Assembly (NCBI GenBank): GCA_031380225.1 | Contig: JANNFX010000194.1 | Span: 1 to 5,488, forward strand | DNA: 5,488 bases | DNA from: JANNFX01 sp031380225 | GTDB lineage: Bacteria > Pseudomonadota > Alphaproteobacteria > Rhizobiales > Hyphomicrobiaceae | Direction of reading: 5' to 3' | The notes under the pieces: generated by a model | What the model was told of the DNA's origin: nothing | Database searches by the model: none | The model's input: the letters and a program-made list of their open reading frames with translations, nothing else | Program-made: the position numbers and the translations under genes | In this document: positions 1 to 4,796 of the stretch, in pieces | Layout: each line of letters opens with the position of its first letter | Position numbering within the stretch: position 1 is the first letter of the stretch

Positions 1-231
1 GTCGACGCGCTGCTGGCTGGTGATGTTGACACCGGAAAATCCATCCTGCGCGATTACATCAACGCGACCATTGGCTTCGAACGGCTGGGCCAGGAAACAG
101 ACATGCCGCCCAAAAGCCTGCTGCGGATGTTCGGTCCGTCCGGCAATCCCAAAGCCAGCAACATCTTCGCCGTCATTCAGCATTTGCAAGCCGAGTCGGG
201 TGTGAAGTTGCGGGTGCGTGCAGGGGGATGA
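1..231 (+). CDS. HI1420-type addiction-module antitoxin (HTH), 5' end outside window
   Basis: The last 76 residues of a protein resembling the 'probable addiction module antidote protein' family (HigA-like helix-turn-helix antitoxins, usually about 100 residues). The frame is open from the first base and ends with TGA at 229-231. The family signature is visible: an acidic ALLAGDVDTGKSILRDYI segment (residues 3-20), then an HTH core, IGFERLGQETDMPPKSLLRM (24-43), and the GNPKASNIFAVIQHL recognition/dimer helix (48-62). In this family the antitoxin normally binds a RelE/ParE-like toxin encoded just upstream and represses its own operon; that toxin gene would lie left of the window and is not seen. 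The gene converges on the minus-strand transposase, and a REP element starts 39 bp after its stop. The family call is by recall of conserved sequence; I am fairly sure of it, less sure that the toxin is present. Confidence 0.8.
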   Translation, partial: VDALLAGDVDTGKSILRDYINATIGFERLGQETDMPPKSLLRMFGPSGNPKASNIFAVIQHLQAESGVKLRVRAGG

Positions 232-270
232 AGGGGCGTGGACATCATGGGTATGACGAGCTGAATATCT

Positions 271-438
271 GTAAGGTGGAATAAAGGCGCGCGGTTCGAT
301 TTCAATTTTGAACGCAGGCGGCGATCGCGCCGTATTCCACGATGGGCCATGCAACGAATTCAGGCTGCGGTGGTCGCTTCTAGATGGTGGAATACGGCGC
401 TTCATGCGTGCGCATGCCGTGCCTTTATTCCATCCTAC
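271..438. repeat. Composite REP element (BIME-like), copy A
   Basis: A 168-bp element made of two imperfect hairpins in inverted orientation, about 80 % identical by eye to copy B at 1074-1242. Hairpin 1 pairs GGTGGAATA (275-283) and GGCGCG (286-291) with CGCGCC (326-331) and TATTCCAC (333-340). Hairpin 2 pairs GGTGGAATA (386-394) with TATTCCATC (426-434) and has an inner stem CATGC (403-407)/GCATG (412-416). The outer edges read GTAA at the left and CTAC (GTAG on the minus strand) at the right, like the GTRG tetranucleotide that precedes REP hairpins recognised by RAYT transposases. It lies between two convergent genes, where REPs commonly sit and may act as transcription barriers. Its right edge overlaps the end of the transposase gene and contains that gene's TAG stop codon. 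Confidence 0.85.
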
Positions 439-974
439 GGATCTGTGGCTTCCCCGAATCCAGTGTGGAATTTGGCGACGCCCACGTCATCGTTTTCGGC
501 GCAGCCAAGCCGGACATCGCGGCGGTATGTCGAATGCGGCCATGCGGACGGGGTTTCGACGAGCCGGTGGTTCAGAGGATTGTTGTAGCAGTACGCCAAG
601 CAATTTTGAAAATCGCGGTCGTTTTGGATGGTGTGTTCCCAATACCGCCGTTGCCAGATTCCGCGCTCACCGCGTTTCTCACGATTTGCACTTCGCGGCT
701 CAGTTTTTTCTAGGCCTCGCGAGAACCGCGTCTTGATAATGCGCCAGCGCGACGCGTAGTTGATGTCGCCTTCGGGCAGCGTCCAAATCGCGTGCAAGTG
801 ATCGGGCAAGATCACGAGCGCATCCATGCGAAATGGGTGACGGCGTTTGGTCCATGCAATCGCATGACGCAGCGCATCGATTTGATCGACGAGCAGCGTC
901 GATGTTCGGTCATGCAGATTATGAGTGAAGAAAACCGTCCCGCCGGGAACATTTGCACGCCGGTAGTTTGACAT
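435..974 (-). CDS. REP-associated tyrosine transposase (RAYT, Y1/HUH family)
   Basis: A 179-residue IS200-like single-strand DNA transposase of the RAYT branch, which cuts and joins REP hairpins rather than moving a classical IS. Visible motifs: MSNYRRANVPGGTVFFT N-terminal strand (1-17), HPFRMDALVILPDHLHAIW with the metal-binding HUH pair H59/H61, RWRIIKTRFSRGL (76-87), GERGIWQRRYWEHTI (102-116), and AYCYNNPLNHRLV (127-139) with the likely catalytic tyrosine at Y128, then WPHSTYRR. The start was set at ATG 972-974, where family similarity begins; upstream the frame stays open to 1208 but only by reading through REP DNA. No clear Shine-Dalgarno is visible. A minimal REP hairpin sits 25 nt before the start, and larger REP pairs flank the gene on both sides, the expected RAYT context. 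Oddity: relatives often read NPxKHG where this protein has NPLNHR. The stop is in a REP edge. Confidence 0.92.
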   Translation of the reverse strand: MSNYRRANVPGGTVFFTHNLHDRTSTLLVDQIDALRHAIAWTKRRHPFRMDALVILPDHLHAIWTLPEGDINYASRWRIIKTRFSRGLEKTEPRSANREKRGERGIWQRRYWEHTIQNDRDFQNCLAYCYNNPLNHRLVETPSAWPHSTYRRDVRLGCAENDDVGVAKFHTGFGEATDP

Positions 975-999
975 GGGATGTGGCCGACGTACCGATCTG

Positions 1000-1033
1000 C
1001 AGGGTGGAATAACGCGAAGCGTACTCCACCCTG
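1000..1033. repeat. Minimal REP hairpin in transposase leader
   Basis: A 34-bp dyad: CAGGGTGGA (1000-1008) pairs perfectly with TCCACCCTG (1025-1033), and inside it ACGC (1012-1015) pairs with GCGT (1019-1022) around a GAA loop. The arm carries the same GGTGGAAT core as the larger elements and is preceded by GCAG-like bases (999-1002). The inner CGCGAAGCG core resembles short dyads I recall as common in intergenic DNA of Hyphomicrobiales; that part is memory, not shown here. It lies 25 nt upstream of the transposase ATG, so it would be in the mRNA leader or promoter and could allow the protein or the structure to affect its expression (inference). Confidence 0.8.
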
Positions 1034-1073
1034 GGCGCATCAACAAGGCTGACCGATGAAATTCCGTTCCCTT

Positions 1074-1242
1074 GTAAGGTGGAATAAAGGCGCGCGGATC
1101 GGTGTCGATTTTGAACGCAGGCGGCGATCGCGCCGTATTCCACCATCGGCTAAGCAATGAAATCCGGCGGCGAAGGCTGCCACGAGATGGTGGAATACGG
1201 CGCATCATGCATTCGCATGACGACGCCTTTATTCCACCCTAC
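1074..1242. repeat. Composite REP element (BIME-like), copy B
   Basis: A 169-bp element with the same layout as copy A. The first 24 bp match exactly (1074-1097 versus 271-294), and a 36-bp internal block is identical (1108-1143 versus 305-340). Hairpin 1 pairs GGTGGAATA (1078-1086) with TATTCCACC (1136-1144). Hairpin 2 pairs GGTGGAATA (1189-1197) with TATTCCACC (1230-1238) and has a perfect inner stem TCATGC (1205-1210)/GCATGA (1215-1220) with a 4-nt loop. The ~44 bp between hairpins is the least conserved part. The left edge is GTAA and the right edge CTAC (GTAG on minus). It lies upstream of the transposase, and its right edge provides the stop codon of the cfa relic. Apparent reading frames through it are products of the palindromes. 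Confidence 0.88.
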
Positions 1243-1339
1243 GGATTGAGAATTTTCAACCTCTCCCCCTCCACCTTCCTCAGCTCCCGCTGCGTATTGG
1301 TATTATAATCCCGCGTGATGCTGGCCGCGTTGGGCTGGC
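1239..1339 (-). pseudogene. Relic of the 3' end of a second cfa-like gene
   Basis: Reads QPNAASITRDYNTNTQRE followed by LRKVEGERLKILNP and a TAG stop (1241-1239), clearly homologous to the C-terminus of the intact cfa gene in this window (DAASITRDYITDTQREL then KKLEGEKLRVLGMV). Positions 1257-1339 align without gaps to 1923-2005 with 13 mismatches in 83 by hand count, including a 25-bp identical run (1306-1330 and 1972-1996). Differences are a mix of synonymous changes and conservative replacements (K/R, L/V, V/I) with the frame kept, so it looks like the tail of a once-functional diverged allele rather than a fresh copying error. Homology stops near 1339. The last two codons before the stop and the stop itself lie at the edge of REP copy B. 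No product is expected. Confidence 0.82.
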
Positions 1340-1358
1340 TATTGTCGACCAGCTAACT

Positions 1359-1553
1359 TCAAAACTTCTTCGCCAACCCAGCTTGCTTCAGCACGCCGTT
1401 GGCCGTGTGGCGCGATTTGATCGTGCCGTCGACGACGAAGTTTTTCTGTGAAATTGGGCTGTACCAAATATCGTGATCACCTTTGCCATGTCGCACGAAC
1501 GTGCAACCGGCGGCTGTCAACTCTGCGATGACATCTTGCTCATAGGTCGCCAC
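1359..1553 (-). CDS. hicA: HicA-family mRNA interferase toxin
   Basis: A 64-residue protein with the HicA/YcfA double-stranded-RNA-binding-like fold pattern: an N-terminal helix (QDVIAELTAAGCTFVR, 6-21), the GKGDHDIWYSP segment (23-33) with the expected catalytic histidine H27, a short strand KNFVVDG (37-43) and a C-terminal helix HTANGVLKQAGL. HicA toxins cleave mRNA and are neutralised by a partner HicB-type antitoxin. The start is taken as GTG (1553-1551), just 3 bp after the TAA of the upstream DUF1902 gene, so translation is probably coupled; an independent ribosome site is not obvious. Antitoxin-first order is the reverse of the classic hicAB arrangement but is common with short HicB-like partners. 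Its stop is 20 bp from the edge of the cfa relic. The family call is firm; toxicity is inferred. Confidence 0.87.
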   Translation of the reverse strand: MATYEQDVIAELTAAGCTFVRHGKGDHDIWYSPISQKNFVVDGTIKSRHTANGVLKQAGLAKKF

Positions 1554-1556
1554 AGC

Positions 1557-1835
1557 TTAGTAACATGGATTGGTAATGCGAGCGACGCGCTCAGCCATGA
1601 TGTGGACGGGAATGTCCAGATAGTCTGCTGGATGGCCGTTGAGTTCGAGCAGCTCTGGAATCATTTGCAGAACTTTTTCGGAAAGGTCTTCAAGCGTCGC
1701 CGCTTCAGTCGTCAAGCCAGCGACGTCATCGCTTTCGGCGACCCAAACGAGGGCCTCTTTGTCCCACGTTGCTTTGACTAATATCGATGCGCGATCCACG
1801 GCTTCCAACTCCCTGGGCTTTGACAGTCGTAACAT
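1557..1835 (-). CDS. DUF1902 / HicB-like antitoxin
   Basis: A 92-residue protein from ATG 1835. The core matches the DUF1902 family (partial HicB fold): SILVKATWDKEALVWVAESD (16-35), then DDVAGLTTEAATLEDL and IPELLELNG, ending with PVHIMAERVARI. It would bind and neutralise the HicA toxin encoded 3 bp downstream. No ribbon-helix-helix or HTH domain is seen after the core, unlike full-length HicB, so self-repression of the operon is uncertain. The chosen ATG has a GGCGGAG purine stretch 4 nt upstream. Alternatives are GTG at 1883 (108 residues) or GTG at 1799, which begins close to the conserved core and has AGGGAG upstream. The gene follows cfa by 66 bp in the same direction, so it could be co-transcribed with cfa. 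The antitoxin role is inferred from family and position. Confidence 0.8.
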   Translation of the reverse strand: MLRLSKPRELEAVDRASILVKATWDKEALVWVAESDDVAGLTTEAATLEDLSEKVLQMIPELLELNGHPADYLDIPVHIMAERVARITNPCY

Positions 1836-1901
1836 AAAGCTCCGCCACTTCAGAAGCAAGTTAACGCGCCATCTGTCGCTCACAAATGCCCACGGGCAAA
1901 C

Positions 1902-3152
1902 TCACACCATCCCCAACACTCGCAACTTCTCCCCCTCCAACTTCTTCAATTCCCGCTGGGTGTCCGTAATGTAATCCCGCGTGATGCTGGCCGCGTCGCG
2001 CTGGCGGGCGAGCTGCATGTGGAACACGCACTGGCTGCCGGTGCGGAACATCATTTCGCAGCTGATTAAATAAAACTCGAACATCCGGCAAAAACGCTCG
2101 TCGTACATTTCGGCAATTTTCGCGCGGTTGGCTTCGAAGCGGTCGCACCAGTGTTTCAAGGTCTTGGCGTAATGCACGCGCAGGAATTCGAGGTCGGTGA
2201 CCCACAGTTGCGCGCGCTCAACGACTGGGAATACTTCCGACAATGCTGGCGAGTAAGCGCCCGGGAAAATGTATTTGCGCAGCCACGGGCTCGCCGTTCC
2301 TGGCGGGCTCATTTTACCAATCGAGTGCAGCAACATCAGCCCGTCGTCTTTCATGAGCTCATTGACCTTAGCGAAAAACTCCGGGTAGTGGCCAACGCCG
2401 ACATGCTCGAACATGCCGACCGAAACGATGCGGTCGAATTTGGTATTCAGATCGCGATAGTCCCGGAGTTCAAAACGCACGCGATCGTTAAGCCCTGCCT
2501 TTTGCGCCTTCGCGTTCGCCAGTGCGTGCTGCTCTTTCGACAACGTGACGCCAGTGACGTCCGAGCCGGTCATGGCGCCGATATAAAGCGCCATGTCGCC
2601 CCAACCGGAGCCGATGTCTAAAACCTTCTGCCCCGGCCCGAGTTTCAATTTCGACGCGATCAATCGCAACTTATTGAGCTGCGCTTCTTCCAGCGTATTG
2701 TCGTCGCTTTGAAAGTAGGCGCAGGAATACTGCATACCGCGATCGAGGAACAATTTGTAGAAGTCGTTGCCCAGATCATAATGATGGGCGACGTTCTTCT
2801 GCGCCTGACCAACCGGATTGGCCTGTTGAATGCGTTTGAAACTCCGCTGCACGCTTTTGAACACGCGCTGATACGGTTGATTGCCAAGCGATAGCCGGTT
2901 GATCGAAAACAGCGTCAGGAAATCGCGCAAGGATGAACCCGGAAACGTCATGCGCCCGTCCATGTAGGCTTCGCCGGCCGCCATTTCTGGATTGCTGAAA
3001 AGTTTTTTGTAAAGCGTGGGGTCGGAGAGCTTCATCGTCACGTTCGGCCCGCCGGCTTTACCGCCGAACAAATGGACCTTGTCCCCCGCATCGATGACCT
3101 TGAGCGAGCCTTTTTTGACGAAGCCCTTCAACATATAGGAAAGCGGGAACAT
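1902..3152 (-). CDS. cfa: Cyclopropane-fatty-acyl-phospholipid synthase-like methyltransferase
   Basis: A 416-residue class I SAM-dependent methyltransferase of the CFA synthase family, which converts cis double bonds of membrane phospholipid acyl chains to cyclopropane rings, a change linked to stationary phase and acid stress. Seen: an N-terminal lipid-binding region (about 1-110), HHYDLGNDFY (123-132), MQYSCAYF with C144, the SAM loop VLDIGSGWGD (177-186), SVGMFEHVG with E249, LLHSIG with H276 and I278, YIFPGAYSP, and LRVHYAKTLKHW with Y328. These match in identity and spacing the E. coli bicarbonate-site residues C139, E239, H266, I268 and Y317. The SAM loop has S where E. coli has C. The start ATG 3152 is preceded by AGAGG at 8 nt; a longer open frame to TTG 3308 lacks family similarity. 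The hicB-like gene follows in the same direction. It could be an unsaturated fatty-acid methyltransferase variant rather than a strict cyclopropane synthase. Confidence 0.93.
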   Translation of the reverse strand: MFPLSYMLKGFVKKGSLKVIDAGDKVHLFGGKAGGPNVTMKLSDPTLYKKLFSNPEMAAGEAYMDGRMTFPGSSLRDFLTLFSINRLSLGNQPYQRVFKSVQRSFKRIQQANPVGQAQKNVAHHYDLGNDFYKLFLDRGMQYSCAYFQSDDNTLEEAQLNKLRLIASKLKLGPGQKVLDIGSGWGDMALYIGAMTGSDVTGVTLSKEQHALANAKAQKAGLNDRVRFELRDYRDLNTKFDRIVSVGMFEHVGVGHYPEFFAKVNELMKDDGLMLLHSIGKMSPPGTASPWLRKYIFPGAYSPALSEVFPVVERAQLWVTDLEFLRVHYAKTLKHWCDRFEANRAKIAEMYDERFCRMFEFYLISCEMMFRTGSQCVFHMQLARQRDAASITRDYITDTQRELKKLEGEKLRVLGMV

Positions 3153-3171
3153 GGCGCGGCCTCTGGTCGGT

Positions 3172-3188
3172 CGGCCCGAAGCGGGCCG
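3172..3188 (-). promoter_or_regulatory. GC-rich leader hairpin upstream of cfa
   Basis: On the minus strand CGGCCC pairs with GGGCCG around GCTTC, a 6-bp GC stem. It lies 19 nt before the cfa ATG and just upstream of the AGAGG ribosome site. There is no following U-run in either direction, so it is not an intrinsic terminator. If transcribed it would be a stable 5'-leader structure; any effect on translation or mRNA stability is inference. Confidence 0.45.
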
Positions 3189-3279
3189 GATGCGGTTTGG
3201 CCCGATATCGCAGACTTCCAAGGCCGTGGCCAGATTGCATTGGCAAAGCCCCACAACCTTGCCGCGGATAGACCCCGTT

Positions 3280-3294
3280 TTCTGGTTGCCAGAA
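3280..3294. promoter_or_regulatory. Short perfect dyad upstream of cfa
   Basis: TTCTGG-TTG-CCAGAA, a perfect 6-bp inverted repeat with a 3-bp centre, 128 bp before the cfa start. It could be a regulator-binding dyad or leader hairpin. No promoter hexamers could be placed beside it with confidence, and such a short dyad may be chance. Confidence 0.25.
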
Positions 3295-3365
3295 GTAGCG
3301 ACGCTCAATTTTTTAGGTGTTTTGGGCCGGGCGAATTTGCGGCTTTCTGGAACTTAGAGTGGTAG

Positions 3366-3382
3366 GTGCTTGCTTCGAGCAC
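3366..3382. promoter_or_regulatory. Hairpin dyad in the cfa / barrel-gene intergenic region
   Basis: GTGCTTG-CTT-CGAGCAC folds into a 7-bp stem (one G-T wobble) with a 3-nt loop. It has no T-run after it, so it is not a terminator. It sits in the middle of the divergent region between cfa and the double-barrel gene. Function unknown. Confidence 0.3.
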
Positions 3383-3431
3383 TGGCTCTTGGCCGCTACT
3401 GCTATCCCCAAATGCAAACACCTTTCATCGG

Positions 3432-3449
3432 CACACGGTAATCCGTGTG
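3432..3449. promoter_or_regulatory. Perfect 7-4-7 inverted repeat, candidate operator
   Basis: CACACGG-TAAT-CCGTGTG is a perfect 7-bp inverted repeat around an AT-only centre, the shape of a dimeric regulator site. It lies 105 bp upstream of the barrel-gene ATG and 280 bp upstream of cfa, so it could serve either of the two divergent genes. I do not recognise the regulator. The remaining intergenic DNA (about 3153-3554) shows no other gene; long frames there are poor in known similarity. Confidence 0.4.
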
Positions 3450-3554
3450 GAAATAGTCTCATCAGGCACAAATTCAACCAAACCGAAATTGATTGCATGG
3501 ACTCGGGCTGCAACTCTGGCTAGGGACTGGTCATAATTTTGGCGGGGCGTGTGC

Positions 3555-4793
3555 ATGCTAGCAGTATGGCAAATCCGGTCGTGGGGCCGGGCATCGGCAG
3601 TGATCGTCGCTAGCGCCGCGATCGCAACTCTGCCTGTTCGCGCCGAAGGTGCAGACTGGTCAGGCTGGTACGCCGGCGTCAGCGCCGGCGGCGGCAGCGC
3701 TGACTTGTATGATGATCTTGATGAAAATGGCATCATTGACCAGACCCAATTGTCAGGTGCTGTCGCAGGTCTGCATATCGGGCACAATTGGCAGTATGGA
3801 GCGCTCGTCTTTGGAATCGAAGGCGATTTCTCGTGGTCAAATGTAAAATTTGAAAACTCAATACCGCCCCCGTTCGGATCGACCTATACCGATACACAAG
3901 ACTGGTTCAGCAGTCTGCGGAGCCGGATCGGCTTCAGCCAGGGACCGTTGTTGATTTTCGGAACGGCGGGTCTGGCATTCGCGGAAATTACCGGAGATTA
4001 TCAAACAGACTCTGGCCCCGATACCGGTGAGTTCGACAGCAACAAAGTTGTCGAAGGCATTGTTGGCGGCGGCGGCATTGAGTGGGCTTTCAATGGCAAT
4101 TGGAGCCTTCGCGGCGAAGCGCTTTGGTACAGTCTTGGCGACAGTTTCCGATTTACCGAACCCCAGTCCTTCGACGGCTTCATCGGCCGCGGTGGCTTAT
4201 CTTACAAGTTTGGTGCGCCAAGTGATGGCTCTCAAGCTGCAGCACAATCCGCATCAATCGATACCGATTCAGACTGGTCAGGGCTTTACGTTGGTCTCAA
4301 TGGCGGTGGTGGCATCGCTCAACTTGGCGTCGACGGAGCCCCGCAAATGCACGGCGGTTTAGCGGGTGGCCATCTTGGCTACAACTGGCAGGCTGAATCG
4401 CTCGTCTATGGCATCGAGGCCGACTTTGATTGGTCGGATATTGAGCACGACTATGTCGTCGGCAGGTTCGGCCCGGCTATTTTCACGGCCACTCTGCGTC
4501 AGGATTGGTCGAGCAGTTTCCGCGGACGCATCGGCGTCTCAGACGGACCAGTCCTCGTGTATGCGACGTTCGGTTTGGTGTTTGCCGGGGTCTCATTGGA
4601 TGACGTGGACGGTGCTGAACGCAATACACTCGAAGGCATCGTTGGTGGCGCCGGACTTGATTGGGCACTAAACCGCAATTGGAGTGTTCGCGGCGAAGCG
4701 CTGTGGTCGGAAGTTGGCCGCAACTTCAAAATCAGTGGCGAAGACGGAATAGGCGTGTTTACAGGCCGCGGTGGCCTTTCATACCGGTTCTGA
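3555..4793 (+). CDS. Tandem double beta-barrel outer-membrane protein (Omp25/31-like)
   Basis: A 412-residue exported protein. Signal peptide: MLAVWQIRSWGRASAVIV then ASAAIATLPVRA, with likely cleavage after residue 30. It holds two copies of an 8-stranded porin-like barrel domain: copy 1 about 34-219 (DWSGWYAGVSAGGG ... GRGGLSYKF), linker 220-239 rich in S/A/Q, copy 2 about 241-412 (DWSGLYVGLNGGGG ... GRGGLSYRF). Matching blocks include GLHIGHNWQ/GHLGYNWQ, VFGIEGDFSWS/VYGIEADFDWS, SRIGFSQGP/GRIGVSDGP, and EGIVGGGGIEWA with NWSLRGEALW versus EGIVGGAGLDWA with NWSVRGEALW. Both copies end in an aromatic strand closing on F, the usual outer-membrane assembly signal. Single barrels of this family are normally about 200 residues, so this is a duplication-fusion. 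The start is ATG 3555 behind GGCGGGG at 7 nt; GTG 3549 is possible. A related gene follows. It is probably a structural or surface-exposed envelope protein; no channel function can be shown. Confidence 0.88.
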   Translation: MLAVWQIRSWGRASAVIVASAAIATLPVRAEGADWSGWYAGVSAGGGSADLYDDLDENGIIDQTQLSGAVAGLHIGHNWQYGALVFGIEGDFSWSNVKFENSIPPPFGSTYTDTQDWFSSLRSRIGFSQGPLLIFGTAGLAFAEITGDYQTDSGPDTGEFDSNKVVEGIVGGGGIEWAFNGNWSLRGEALWYSLGDSFRFTEPQSFDGFIGRGGLSYKFGAPSDGSQAAAQSASIDTDSDWSGLYVGLNGGGGIAQLGVDGAPQMHGGLAGGHLGYNWQAESLVYGIEADFDWSDIEHDYVVGRFGPAIFTATLRQDWSSSFRGRIGVSDGPVLVYATFGLVFAGVSLDDVDGAERNTLEGIVGGAGLDWALNRNWSVRGEALWSEVGRNFKISGEDGIGVFTGRGGLSYRF

Positions 4794-4796
4794 TGC

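Noticed and set aside
321..328. GCGATCGC, the cyanobacterial HIP1-like octamer
   Set aside because: It is part of the REP hairpin stem in both copies and not evidence of cyanobacterial DNA; all genes look alphaproteobacterial.
308..736. Plus-strand open frames across copy A and the antisense of the transposase
   Set aside because: They are antisense shadows of the transposase and REP DNA, with arginine/cysteine-rich translations and no family likeness.
975..1208. N-terminal extension of the transposase frame up to 1208
   Set aside because: The added 78 residues are encoded by REP hairpins and their flanks; similarity to RAYTs starts at the ATG at 974. Palindromic repeats leave frames open in several directions.
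271..1242. CRISPR array or composite transposon bounded by inverted repeats
   Set aside because: The repeats are two composite palindromes ~800 bp apart in direct orientation, with no regular spacers and no DDE transposase; the RAYT/REP explanation fits better.
1887..1898. TGCCC-AC-GGGCA palindrome just after cfa as a terminator
   Set aside because: The loop would be only 2 nt and no T-run follows, so it does not make an intrinsic terminator.
3153..3308. Extension of cfa to TTG 3308 (468 residues)
   Set aside because: The extra 52 residues show no CFA-synthase similarity, while ATG 3152 has an AGAGG ribosome site and begins a normal family N-terminus.
3532..3537. CATAAT as a -10 box for the double-barrel gene
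   Set aside because: It is too close to the start codon (transcription would begin inside the ribosome site) and no -35 match lies 16-18 bp upstream.
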